Below are positions 14,866 to 22,622 of a DNA stretch of 30,484 nt, one piece after another. The stretch comes from Bacteriovoracaceae bacterium UBA6200 (GTDB lineage: Bacteria; Bdellovibrionota; Bacteriovoracia; Bacteriovoracales; Bacteriovoracaceae): positions 1 to 30,484 of the forward strand of contig DISW01000018.1 in the NCBI GenBank assembly GCA_002422605.1, written 5' to 3'. The translations under genes were made by a program, and so were the position numbers. Each line of letters starts with the position of its first letter. Within the stretch, counting starts at the first letter, position 1. The notes below the pieces were generated by a model. The model did no database searches. It was not told where the DNA came from and was given only the letters and a program-made list of their open reading frames with translations.

Positions 14866-15789
14866 ATGAGAAGAATGATCGCTACGGCAATGTTGTTAGT
14901 GGCCGGAACTGCACAATCTGCAGAACAGCTAAAATTTGGTGATATTAACTATTTCCTTCAGCAAGGACAATTCAATCTACTAGCTGATGTTAATTCTTCT
15001 TTCGAGAAGCAAAGAGTTGGAAGTGAAGACGTTGAGGTTCGCGGAGTTATTCTTTCAACTCAGCTGGCCTATGCATTCACGGATCAATTTAATGCATTCG
15101 TTGGTCTTGATTATGCTTACGATCGTGAATTTGAAAATAAAACAGATCCAACAACGACTGACTATACTTCTGATGGCCTCTCTAACCCGGCCTTAGGAGT
15201 TAACTATCGTCTCTTAAATCAAAACGATTCTCGTTATAATTTAGATTTAGGTGCTGTTGCTCGTATCAACATTGAAGATGCTGAGGACGGGGACGCTATT
15301 CCTGGAAATTCTAAAGATGGAAATTTTGCTGAAAGCAGAAGTTCTTTAGAGGCCAATGTTCGTCTCGGTCGTAAATTCGACATTGCTAACGAGTGGCAAT
15401 TGGCCGCAGGTGCTGTTTATTTCACTGAAGGGGAAAGAACAGTTAATGGAATCGGTGGGGATGTTAAATCTGATGATGAGTCTTCAATTGATTATTATCT
15501 ACGTGCTTCTTATCAGTACCGTCCAGTTAATGAATTCATGATGCTCATCTCTGCTCAGGCGACTCGCGTGGGTGAGATGGATGAAGATGTTAAAGGGGTT
15601 GGCTCTTTAACTCATGATTCTCATATTGATTTGGAATTCCGATTCACTGCAAAGTATTTGATCACGGATAATTTCATTGCGAAGTTCAACTACAGTCAGT
15701 CCAGAAACTCTAACTATGATGTTGAGGACACTGAAGTTAAAAATCGTCGTGCACACTTCTTCGGTCTAGGCGTTGATTACCTTTTCTAA
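14866..15789 (+). CDS. Outer-membrane beta-barrel protein
   Basis: The 307-residue product has a signal peptide ending GTAQSAEQ (near residue 19). About 12 amphipathic strands follow (QFNLLADVNSSFEKQ, VRGVILSTQLAYAFTDQFNAF, LGVNYRLLN, WQLAAGAVYFTEGERT, YYLRASYQYRPVNEF, DLEFRFTAKYLI), and the end is LGVDYLF. Loops are rich in Asp and Glu, typical for surface-exposed calcium-friendly loops. AAGGAG lies ahead of the ATG. It is the third barrel gene in a row and has a private promoter and terminator. The stop codon overlaps the stop of a small minus-strand ORF by four bases (CTAA). Function unknown. Confidence 0.85.
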   Translation: MRRMIATAMLLVAGTAQSAEQLKFGDINYFLQQGQFNLLADVNSSFEKQRVGSEDVEVRGVILSTQLAYAFTDQFNAFVGLDYAYDREFENKTDPTTTDYTSDGLSNPALGVNYRLLNQNDSRYNLDLGAVARINIEDAEDGDAIPGNSKDGNFAESRSSLEANVRLGRKFDIANEWQLAAGAVYFTEGERTVNGIGGDVKSDDESSIDYYLRASYQYRPVNEFMMLISAQATRVGEMDEDVKGVGSLTHDSHIDLEFRFTAKYLITDNFIAKFNYSQSRNSNYDVEDTEVKNRRAHFFGLGVDYLF

Positions 15790-15944
15790 TTTTCTTTGAA
15801 TTTCCTGGAAGCTATCAAGGCTTCCAGGATTTTATCCTGATCTACCTTAATCTGATTCTGCTCTACATAACTCTCAATTCTCTTAATAAGAACCTCAATC
15901 TCGGTAAGTTGTTCTAATAATTGAAGTGAATGGTGAATAATCAT
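15786..15944 (-). CDS. 52-residue helical small protein of unknown function
   Basis: Reading the minus strand from the ATG at 15942-15944 gives a 52-residue product beginning MIIHHSLQLLEQLTEIEVLI and ending in a TAG at 15786-15788. It is almost entirely alpha-helical in pattern, with leucine/isoleucine heptads alternating with Glu, Gln and Lys, so it may dimerise as a coiled coil. There is no signal peptide. Support for a real gene: AGGAG at proper distance before the ATG, a good promoter (TTGTTT-17-TATGAT) 20 bases further up, and a 4-base stop overlap with the convergent barrel gene. Its last third contains the barrel gene's terminator stem. It superficially resembles short helical-hairpin regulators but no family motif is present. 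Confidence 0.6.
   Translation of the reverse strand: MIIHHSLQLLEQLTEIEVLIKRIESYVEQNQIKVDQDKILEALIASRKFKEN
15803..15834 (+). terminator. Intrinsic terminator after the 14866 barrel gene, inside the small ORF
   Basis: A 10-bp stem TCCTGGAAGC/GCTTCCAGGA (15803-15812 with 15820-15829), loop TATCAAG, is followed by TTTTA. On the opposite strand the same bases encode part of the 52-residue protein (ILEALIASR). Confidence 0.82.
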
Positions 15945-15970
15945 GGCCCCTCTCCTAAGTTGGATAATTT

Positions 15971-15999
15971 ATCATACATCTGTATGGTATATCAAACAA
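15971..15999 (-). promoter_or_regulatory. Promoter of the 52-residue ORF with an overlapping palindrome
   Basis: On the minus strand TTGTTT (15994-15999) and TATGAT (15971-15976, five of six) are 17 bases apart. The inverted repeat CATAC-ATCT-GTATG (15973-15986) overlaps the -10 and spacer, the usual position of a repressor operator. Confidence 0.55.
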
Positions 16000-16064
16000 G
16001 GTTTTTTTCAGTGCCAGCTGGTCTTCTAAGTCGCTAAAATAAAAGAATATTAAAAGGGAATTTC

Positions 16065-17534
16065 ATGCAGCGTAAAAGTTTTGCTCTACTTTGGGGTCGT
16101 AAAATATTCTTTGGACTTTCATTTCCATTGTCTTGTCTTTTGGGGCTGCTCTATCTCAAAGGTTCATCCCTTCCGATAAATTTTTCTGAATGGTTTTATT
16201 TTGTAACGAATCTTGTGGGTTACTTTGGGCTTTTGAATGTTCTCTTTTTCTATTTACTCTTTTATCCCATTGCTCGCATCCAACCTTCTTATTATGTTGT
16301 TCGCATTTGGTCTTTGATCCTCATTTTGATTCTTAATTCTCTCATTGTAATAGATGCGATGATTTTTTCAAAGTATCAGGTCCATCTTTATAGCGATATT
16401 GGAAAGCTCTTATTGTCAGGGGATCTTCATCATCTTGCCTCTAATGAAATTTTTGCAGGTATTATCGCAATCTTCTTAGTCTATGCTTTCGTGGTTTGGC
16501 TTAGAGGGGAGGCCACATGGAGAAGCATGCAAGGTCGCTTCTATAATCCCATTGGCGGCATACATCTTGGTGTTATTTTTTTCTTACTGTTTGTTGGTAA
16601 AACATTTTATTTTTTCAGCAGTGTTCATCCTCAGTTTACGGCCTATTTTCCCTTTGATGTAAATTACCGAAATGGTGTCGATTTAGAAGATGGTCGTAAG
16701 AAGTTTACTTATTCAAAAGATCTTAATTGCCCGGGAAAAGAAAATCCTAATTTGATTATGATAACTCTTAAAGAGTGGGGAAGTTCTGATTTTACTGATG
16801 AGAAGATGCCCCATGTTTATAGAATGAAAAGACACGGTGTAAATTTCTCTAATCACTATAGTGTGGCTTCCACTGTGAAGACTGGGCTCTTCACTTTGTT
16901 TTATTCCATGCCGGCTTCATATGAGCCACATACGGGTAACGTTAAGCCGTTTTTTCTTAAAGAAATGAATAAACGAAATTATGAGATTCTTGATTATGGT
17001 AGGAACGAAGAAGATAGCTGGGTGAGTTTTAAGTCCTGGTCAAACAATCGGGGCGAAGAAAGAAAGCCTTTCTTCCTTTCAATTGTTATGGATGGCATTG
17101 TACAGGAATCCGATGTTCTCATACAGGAGATGATTTCGATCCTTCAGGAGAGGAATCTTTTAGAAAACACTCATATTGTTATAACGGGAAGCCATCCAGG
17201 AAAAATCTCAGATTCCAGAATCCCACTTCTCTATATTGATTCGAAAAGAAAAACGAGTGAGGCCCATCATCCAACCTCTCACTATGATATCCTTCCGAGT
17301 CTGACTCAGAATCTTTGGAATTGTAAAAATTCATTTGAGGTAGCAAGAGTAGGATTTCCTTTAACACAGCAAAAGCGGGAATGGCTTTTTTCATCTTCTC
17401 CGAATTCTTTTAAGATTTATGATTTTTTAAATGATGGGATGATTGAAGTCATTGATGGAAAAATAAACACAGAGGGCAATGCCCGAAGTGAGCTCGTCTT
17501 TTCAACCATTGAACACTTAAAGAGATATTTTTAA
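16065..17534 (+). CDS. YejM/PbgA (LapC)-like inner-membrane protein with sulfatase-fold domain
   Basis: The 489-residue protein has five membrane helices (about residues 15-33, 44-69, 80-100, 127-147, 165-187) followed by a periplasmic alkaline-phosphatase/sulfatase-fold domain. This is the layout of YejM, which senses LPS and controls LpxC degradation through LapB in enterobacteria. Matching segments include PNLIMITLKEWGSSDF, MPHVYRMKRHGVNFSNHYS, KTGLFTLFYSMPASY, THIVITGSHPG and THYDILPSLTQ-like SHYDILPSLTQNLW. The site where active sulfatases carry formylglycine (CxPxR) is absent, and metal ligands are largely missing, so it is probably not hydrolytic, as in YejM. AAAAGGGA precedes the ATG. 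It overlaps the rlmC stop by four bases. A function in LPS homeostasis is inference from family. Confidence 0.78.
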   Translation: MQRKSFALLWGRKIFFGLSFPLSCLLGLLYLKGSSLPINFSEWFYFVTNLVGYFGLLNVLFFYLLFYPIARIQPSYYVVRIWSLILILILNSLIVIDAMIFSKYQVHLYSDIGKLLLSGDLHHLASNEIFAGIIAIFLVYAFVVWLRGEATWRSMQGRFYNPIGGIHLGVIFFLLFVGKTFYFFSSVHPQFTAYFPFDVNYRNGVDLEDGRKKFTYSKDLNCPGKENPNLIMITLKEWGSSDFTDEKMPHVYRMKRHGVNFSNHYSVASTVKTGLFTLFYSMPASYEPHTGNVKPFFLKEMNKRNYEILDYGRNEEDSWVSFKSWSNNRGEERKPFFLSIVMDGIVQESDVLIQEMISILQERNLLENTHIVITGSHPGKISDSRIPLLYIDSKRKTSEAHHPTSHYDILPSLTQNLWNCKNSFEVARVGFPLTQQKREWLFSSSPNSFKIYDFLNDGMIEVIDGKINTEGNARSELVFSTIEHLKRYF

Positions 17535-18652
17535 AGACGCTTGAGCTCAACGAGAGTTTCGAAATGTGAGGAGTTAGGGAACATATCAAAAATTTGTATT
17601 TTGGATATGCGGTAATTGTTTTTCAGTTCTTTTAGATCATGGGCGAGAGTTTCATGATTGCAGCTCGAGTAAATAATCATTTCAGGTTTATTATTTAAAA
17701 GAACATTAATGGCCTTATTCAATCCTCGCCTTGGAGGATTCACGAGAATAATCTCTGGAGCGAATTGCTTTACCATATCCCCAACTGAAGCCGCATCAGC
17801 ACTCTTGAAATTTAACTGGGTGAGCTTAAACTCCTGGGCGGTTTCATTGGCCACGTTAATGGCATCTTCGTTTATCTCAATCCCTAGACCGCTTTCTAAA
17901 TAAGGAGCGGCAAAGAAACTGAAGGCTCCTTGACCGCAATAAAGTTCGACGAACTTTTTCAGCCTAGCTTCTTTAATCCAATTGGCCGCAGTTCCATAAA
18001 GCGTTGATGCCACGACCTGATTTGTTTGCACGAAGGCACGAGGACCCAGGCGGAATGTGATGTCACCCAGACGATGAAGTATAGAGGTTCTTTCTGTAAG
18101 AAAAATTTCTTCTTCTCCCTCCAGTATGGCCTGGGGGATAGGTTGGATATTAACTGATATACATTTTAAGTGTGGAAAGGCACTCAAAAGAGTGGATTGA
18201 TATTTTTTGATACGATCAATGGCTTCTTTGGATCTTAAAACAAAACGAAGATAGGTTTCGTTAGTAGCTTCTCCATGAAAAAGAATAAGCCCTTTAAGTT
18301 CTCCTGTTCTCTGGGAAATATCATATGGCACTAATTTGGCAGTGCTGATAAAGGACTTCAAGGACGGAAGGAGTTCATTAATCTTTTGTAAATGAAGAGG
18401 ACAATCGAGAAGTTCACTTCCCAGAATGCCAATGACCGGATCTTCCAGTGTTCCACTCACAACGAGTTTTGCTTTATTTCTAAAATGGGTCTGACTAGAG
18501 GTCACAGGAGTTAAGAAGTCCGGCACTTCAAGGCCCTGAAGTGAACAGCTTAAAACGTCTTGTTTCAGAGTAATTTGTTCGGAATAGGAAGACTCTATCA
18601 AATCACAGGATTTGCATTTGTTTTCATTATAGTAACTGCAGAAAGTCTTCAT
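17531..18652 (-). CDS. rlmC: 23S rRNA (uracil(747)-C5)-methyltransferase RlmC
   Basis: RlmC methylates C5 of U747 in 23S rRNA using SAM. The 373-residue product starts with an iron-sulfur site C5-x7-C13-x2-C16 (FCSYYNENKCKSC) plus the later DCPLH cysteine, the same spacing as E. coli RlmC. FRNKAKLVVSG, ISVNIQPIPQAILEGEEEIF and RAFVQTNQVVASTLY follow. The methyltransferase domain has ELYCGQGAFSFF, VNPPRRGL, the catalytic Cys in IYSSCNHETLAHDL, and DMFPNSSHFETLVEL. I chose the ATG at 18650-18652 because it aligns with the family start; two upstream in-frame starts would run into mtgA. No Shine-Dalgarno sequence is seen; TATCAT lies nine bases upstream on this strand. Confidence 0.9.
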   Translation of the reverse strand: MKTFCSYYNENKCKSCDLIESSYSEQITLKQDVLSCSLQGLEVPDFLTPVTSSQTHFRNKAKLVVSGTLEDPVIGILGSELLDCPLHLQKINELLPSLKSFISTAKLVPYDISQRTGELKGLILFHGEATNETYLRFVLRSKEAIDRIKKYQSTLLSAFPHLKCISVNIQPIPQAILEGEEEIFLTERTSILHRLGDITFRLGPRAFVQTNQVVASTLYGTAANWIKEARLKKFVELYCGQGAFSFFAAPYLESGLGIEINEDAINVANETAQEFKLTQLNFKSADAASVGDMVKQFAPEIILVNPPRRGLNKAINVLLNNKPEMIIYSSCNHETLAHDLKELKNNYRISKIQIFDMFPNSSHFETLVELKRL

Positions 18653-18657
18653 AGAGA

Positions 18658-18667
18658 TATAATGATA
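18658..18667. promoter_or_regulatory. Shared divergent -10 region between rlmC and mtgA
   Basis: The two start codons are only 20 bases apart, back to back. The plus strand has a perfect TATAAT (18658-18663), nine bases before the mtgA ATG. The minus strand has TATCAT (18662-18667), nine bases before the rlmC ATG. Neither gene has a Shine-Dalgarno sequence, and -35 matches are poor on both sides, lying inside the opposite gene. Confidence 0.5.
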
Positions 18668-18672
18668 CTTGG

Positions 18673-19416
18673 ATGAAGACATTTTTTCTTGGATTAATTT
18701 TATTCTTTCTCTTGTCACTGGGACTTATTCCCGTTGGTATGTACTTCTCTCATGATGTGAGAGTGCTTAAAACGGATTATCCTCACATCATTAAAAAAGA
18801 GAAGGATGGGCCTGAGTTTGAGATAAAGTCAGGTATTCCTAATAACTGGGTGAAGCTTGAGCACATTTCGAAATTAGGGAAATGGGCGATAGTTATTTCC
18901 GAAGACTGGGGCTTTTATCAGCATGAAGGTGTTGATCTTAATCAGGTCAAGATTGCTCTGACTGAGATGTGGGAAGATCAGAAGTTCCGCGGGGCGAGTA
19001 CCATTAGTCAGCAAATGGTTAAGAATGTCTTTCTTTCTTCGGATCGGACCCTTTGGAGAAAGCTCCATGAGGTTATTCTGACTAAGAAAGTTGAAAACGA
19101 ATTATCGAAAGAGCGCATACTGGAGATTTATTTAAACTGTATTGAATTCGGGCCAGGAATTTACGGAATAAAAGAGGCTTCTTACCACTATTTTCAGAAA
19201 CACCCAGGACTTCTGTCTGCTAAAGAGGGCGCCTTTCTGGCCATGCTTCTTCCAAGTCCCAAACGGTATTATGTATCTTTTAAGAAGAAGGAATTAACTC
19301 CCTTTGCCCAAGAGCGGATCAATACGATTCTGACAAAACTCAGAATGGCCCGGGTCTTAACAATGGAAGAGCTTGAAGCTGAGAAGGAAATACCTCTTAG
19401 TTGGGAGACTATATGA
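18673..19416 (+). CDS. mtgA: Monofunctional peptidoglycan glycosyltransferase MtgA (GT51)
   Basis: MtgA polymerises lipid II into glycan strands at the outer face of the inner membrane. The 247-residue product has one N-terminal membrane anchor (TFFLGLILFFLLSLGLIP) and the GT51 domain. Motif 1 is SEDWGFYQHEGVD with the catalytic Glu, motif 2 is GASTISQQMVKN, then LSKERILEIYLNCIEFGPG and GIYGI, then ASYHYFQKHPGLLSAKEGAFLAMLLPSPKRY. The length matches E. coli MtgA (242), and no transpeptidase domain is attached. The start lacks a Shine-Dalgarno sequence and lies just after a TATAAT box. The end overlaps convergent trmL by eight bases. Confidence 0.93.
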   Translation: MKTFFLGLILFFLLSLGLIPVGMYFSHDVRVLKTDYPHIIKKEKDGPEFEIKSGIPNNWVKLEHISKLGKWAIVISEDWGFYQHEGVDLNQVKIALTEMWEDQKFRGASTISQQMVKNVFLSSDRTLWRKLHEVILTKKVENELSKERILEIYLNCIEFGPGIYGIKEASYHYFQKHPGLLSAKEGAFLAMLLPSPKRYYVSFKKKELTPFAQERINTILTKLRMARVLTMEELEAEKEIPLSWETI

Positions 19417-19879
19417 TATGCCGGAGGCATTCATAGGCCACTGCCGTTGCCACATTAGATAGATTGAGAGAGCGGATTTCGGAAGAGTACATAGGTAGCC
19501 GGTAAATTTGAGAATGATACTCTTGTTCAACCTCGTAAGGAATCCCGCGGGTTTCACCGCCGAAAATCAGATAACAGCCTTCCGAGTAAGGAGCATCATA
19601 ATGAAGCTTCTCTCCATTATTCTCATAGAAGAAAAGCTTCTCCCGTTCAGGCTTTTCCCGAATAAGAAAATCTTCCCAGGAATCAAATTCCTTAAGTGTG
19701 ACATATTTCCAGTAATCAAGACCCGCTCTTCTTACGGCCTTCTCTGAAATATCAAAGCCGTAAGGTTTAATAAGGATGAGTTCAAGATTGAGAGCGACGC
19801 ATGTGCGCCCGATACTCCCGGTATTACCGGGAATCTCAGGCGCAAACAATACGATTTTAAACTTTGGATTATTTTCCAT
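19409..19879 (-). CDS. trmL: tRNA (cytidine/uridine(34)-2'-O)-methyltransferase TrmL
   Basis: TrmL adds 2'-O-methyl to the wobble nucleotide of tRNA-Leu isoacceptors. The 156-residue SPOUT protein is made almost wholly of the trefoil-knot domain, as in E. coli (157). Motifs are FAPEIPGNTGSIGRTC at the N-terminus, LIKPYGFDISEKAVRRAGLDYW, the SAM-binding knot YLIFGGETRGIP, and LPMYSSEIRSLNLSNVATAV. The ATG lies inside the end of pepA (11-base overlap), with no clear Shine-Dalgarno sequence, so translation is probably coupled to pepA. Confidence 0.94.
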   Translation of the reverse strand: MENNPKFKIVLFAPEIPGNTGSIGRTCVALNLELILIKPYGFDISEKAVRRAGLDYWKYVTLKEFDSWEDFLIREKPEREKLFFYENNGEKLHYDAPYSEGCYLIFGGETRGIPYEVEQEYHSQIYRLPMYSSEIRSLNLSNVATAVAYECLRHII

Positions 19880-21413
19880 TAACTAATAAGTGAGTCAGAG
19901 TACGGACGATAAGTCCTGAAGCTCCATGACCTGAACAGTAAGGAAGGTGAGATTGAGAATCAACAACACCTGCGATATCAAGGTGGGCCCACTTAATGTC
20001 GTTCTTAATGAATTCTTCAAGGAAAGCTGCACCAAGGGCCGTACCTGCTCTCATTGGTGTTCCGATGTTTTTGAGATCGGCCACTTTTGATTTTATATCT
20101 TGTCTCCACTCATTAATGATTGGAAGCTGCCACATGTACTCATCTTTATCTTTAGCGGATTTCAATACTTCTTCAATCCACTTTTGATCGTTACCAAGAA
20201 TACCGCAAACCTGATTGCCCAGGGCCACAAGACAAGCACCTGTCAGAGTCGCTGCATCGATGATGTATTGTGGGTTTTGATCACAAGCATAATCAAGAGC
20301 ATCACCAAGAATCAGTCTTCCCTCAGCATCTGTATTAAGGATCTCTACTGTCTTACCGTTACGAGCTGTAACAATTGAATCAGGCATGATCGCATATTCG
20401 TTAACAGCGTTATCTGTCATAGCGAGTATGCAAGTAATTTTGATTGGAGCTTTTTCAAGAACTGCTGCACGGAAAGCACCGTAAACAGTAGCTGAACCAC
20501 CCATATCATTTTTCATGTTCATCATGCTGCCGCCCGGCTTAAGCGAGTAACCGCCAGTATCAAAAGTGATACCTTTACCCACAAGAGCAACGTGCTTAGT
20601 TTTAGAATTCGCTTTAGCTGGCTCATAAGTCAAGTGAACGATACGAGGTTCATAAGCTGAACCAGAGTTCACGGCCAATAGCATACCCATTTTTTCTTTC
20701 TGGATGGCGGCCTTGTTAAGAACTTTGATTTTTACACCTTTAAGGTTCTTCTTCACATCAGCTTCAATTCTGCGAGCGTATTCTTCTGAGTGAAGAGTGT
20801 TAGGTGCTTCATTGATGAAGTCTTTAATGACCGATATAGACTCACAGATGTGCTTAGTTGAAGCGAGAGCTTTTTCAATTTTCTGTGAGTTCTTTTTATC
20901 AACATGACCAAGGAAAATGGTTGTTGATACTTCTTCCGGCTTTTTAGATTTATATTTATCGAAAGAGTAATCTGAAAGGTAAGCCGCTTCAGCGATGAGG
21001 CCAGCTGTAAGAGCTTCATCTTTTAGAACGTTAAAACCATTAACGTCGAAAGCGATCGTTGAGAATTTTCCGGCCTTAGCTGCTTTGAAAGCTTTTGCCA
21101 CAGCTTTACGGATATCCTCTGCACCAAGCTTAGTTTTATCACCTAAACCGATAACCCAAACTGTTTCTCCTGTTGCGCCAGTAAAAGAAAGGGTTTCATC
21201 TTTGGCCGCTTTATAGTTCTTTGAAGCTTTAAGATTATCATATTCCTCTTTTAAGCCTTTATCAGACCAATGGTCGATAACAGCGGAAGCCTCTGATGTG
21301 CTCTTCGTTTTTTTTGAAGGTTTTTCTGTATTGGCGGTTTTTTGAAAAGCCGTTAGAATTTTTAAATCTGCTGTTAGGAAATGGTTCCCAACGGAATCTA
21401 CTTTAATCTGCAT
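19869..21413 (-). CDS. pepA: Leucyl aminopeptidase (M17 family) PepA
   Basis: The 514-residue cytoplasmic metallopeptidase removes N-terminal residues from peptides. The catalytic C-terminal domain shows VGKGITFDTGGYSLKPGG (metal-binding Lys and Asp), MKNDMGGSA, and the M17 signature NTDAEGRLILGDAL, plus MPDSIVTARNGKTVEILN. The N-terminal macro-like domain is present, with a lysine- and serine-rich linker (EKPSKKTKSTSEASA) early on. The ATG at 21411-21413 has AAGGAG just upstream and matches the family; the open frame continues another 92 codons upstream, but that part is basic, non-conserved-looking and covers the lptF-like gene start on the other strand. It overlaps trmL by 11 bases. Confidence 0.95.
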   Translation of the reverse strand: MQIKVDSVGNHFLTADLKILTAFQKTANTEKPSKKTKSTSEASAVIDHWSDKGLKEEYDNLKASKNYKAAKDETLSFTGATGETVWVIGLGDKTKLGAEDIRKAVAKAFKAAKAGKFSTIAFDVNGFNVLKDEALTAGLIAEAAYLSDYSFDKYKSKKPEEVSTTIFLGHVDKKNSQKIEKALASTKHICESISVIKDFINEAPNTLHSEEYARRIEADVKKNLKGVKIKVLNKAAIQKEKMGMLLAVNSGSAYEPRIVHLTYEPAKANSKTKHVALVGKGITFDTGGYSLKPGGSMMNMKNDMGGSATVYGAFRAAVLEKAPIKITCILAMTDNAVNEYAIMPDSIVTARNGKTVEILNTDAEGRLILGDALDYACDQNPQYIIDAATLTGACLVALGNQVCGILGNDQKWIEEVLKSAKDKDEYMWQLPIINEWRQDIKSKVADLKNIGTPMRAGTALGAAFLEEFIKNDIKWAHLDIAGVVDSQSHLPYCSGHGASGLIVRTLTHLLVNGK

Positions 21414-21451
21414 AGAAGCTCCTTTATTAAGTCTTAACATTCTGCCATTTC

Positions 21452-21480
21452 TTGAAGGAAAGGTGAATCTGGAGTAACTT
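21452..21480 (+). promoter_or_regulatory. Candidate promoter giving a leaderless lptF-like mRNA
   Basis: TTGAAG (21452-21457) and TAACTT (21475-21480) are 17 bases apart, and the predicted transcription start falls exactly on the A of the ATG at 21487. A GGAG lies 12 bases before the ATG, too far for normal use. Confidence 0.45.
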
Positions 21481-21486
21481 GTATTT

Positions 21487-22617
21487 ATGAAACTTTTACT
21501 CCAAAGATACCTTGCCGCGCAGTTTATCATGCCCCTGGTGGTGAGTACTTTCTTTTTTATCAGCTTTCTTCTCACTTTTGAGCTTTTTCGGCTGACGGAG
21601 TTGTTGGTGACCCGGGATATTTCTCTCTGGTTCACCATAAAGCTGGTGGGTAATATCGCTCTAACGTTTGTTCCACTTTCTTTGCCCATTGCAGTGTTCT
21701 TTTCTACAATCTATTGTTTAAACCGACTTTCAAGTGATTCTGAATATATAGCTATGCGTGCAGGTGGAATGACTAAGTTTCGTATTCTGGTTCCCTTCAT
21801 TATTATCGCAAGTATTCTTTCGGCCAGTGTTTACCAGCTTAATCAGAACGTGATTCCTCATTCAAATAAAGAATTCAGACAGAAAATTAATTACCTTACA
21901 TCGAGTGGATTATTAGCGGGAATTAAAGAGGGTCAATTCTTTACCCTAATCCCGAATTTGACTTTATTTGCTACAGAATCCACAAAATATGGCCGAAATT
22001 TGAAAGAGGTCTTTCTCCATATCGTTGAGAAAGAAGGATCAGAGAAAGTTATTTTTGCCGATCGAGGGGAGCTGATTTTTGAACGCTCCAATGAGTCTCT
22101 TTCAGAAAAACTCACTTTGACTCTTTATGACGGGAACATTATCGGACAGGCAGATGGGAATAATGTGGAGAAGATCCTGTTCGAAAAATATATTTTCCCG
22201 GTATCCCAGCAGCAGTTTGATGACCGTCTTAGTATCAAAGAGACTATGTTGACTTCAAAAGAGCTGGAGGGAGTACTCAAGATGACTCCGGAGGAAGCTG
22301 AGAAGGCCTATGGTTTTAATCAAAAAGAATTCTTTAATGCCAAGTATGAGTTCTGGAACCGAAAAAATGGAGCTTTGATTTGTTTCATTTTCTGTATTCT
22401 GGGTTTTACCTTAGGAATTTCAGGAAATCGAGGAAAGAGTAAGAGTTCAGGTCTACTAGGACTATCCTGTCTTATTCTTTACTATGGTATTTACTTTTCT
22501 TTAGTAGGGCTCGCCAAAAAGGGAACTATTCCTATTCCGTTGGCCGTTTTTTTACCTGTAACTGTGATGATGGTGCTTGGGATAGTTCTTTATCGTAAGT
22601 TAGATTGGCAGTCTTAA
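21487..22617 (+). CDS. LptF/LptG family permease (YjgP/YjgQ), LPS export
   Basis: LptF and LptG form the membrane part of the LptB2FG transporter that pulls LPS from the inner membrane. The 376-residue protein has the family topology: N-terminal helices near residues 12-34 and 50-75 with PLSLPIAVFFSTIYCLNRLSSDSE (coupling helix), MRAGGMTKFRILVP, a helix near 100-120, a periplasmic jellyroll of about 150 residues (TLFATESTKYGRNLKEVFLHIVE, FADRGELIFE, LTLTLYDGNI), and three C-terminal helices from about residue 290. I cannot say whether it is F or G. The partner gene is not in this window. It is transcribed divergently from pepA. Confidence 0.9.
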   Translation: MKLLLQRYLAAQFIMPLVVSTFFFISFLLTFELFRLTELLVTRDISLWFTIKLVGNIALTFVPLSLPIAVFFSTIYCLNRLSSDSEYIAMRAGGMTKFRILVPFIIIASILSASVYQLNQNVIPHSNKEFRQKINYLTSSGLLAGIKEGQFFTLIPNLTLFATESTKYGRNLKEVFLHIVEKEGSEKVIFADRGELIFERSNESLSEKLTLTLYDGNIIGQADGNNVEKILFEKYIFPVSQQQFDDRLSIKETMLTSKELEGVLKMTPEEAEKAYGFNQKEFFNAKYEFWNRKNGALICFIFCILGFTLGISGNRGKSKSSGLLGLSCLILYYGIYFSLVGLAKKGTIPIPLAVFLPVTVMMVLGIVLYRKLDWQS

Positions 22618-22622
22618 TAAGG

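Noticed and set aside
15786..15944. Spo0E-like phosphatase for the 52-residue ORF
   Set aside because: The size and helix-loop-helix pattern are similar, but the SxxLD core motif of Spo0E is missing.
16065..17534. Active arylsulfatase
   Set aside because: The formylglycine motif CxPxR is absent and the five-helix N-terminus fits YejM, not secreted sulfatases.
18653..18718. Longer rlmC reading into mtgA
   Set aside because: The iron-sulfur N-terminus aligns with the family only from the ATG at 18652, and no ribosome site supports earlier starts.
21414..21689. 92-codon upstream extension of pepA on the minus strand
   Set aside because: The ATG at 21411-21413 has AAGGAG and matches the M17 start. 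The upstream part is basic and Arg/Lys/Ser-rich, and lies opposite the lptF-like start.
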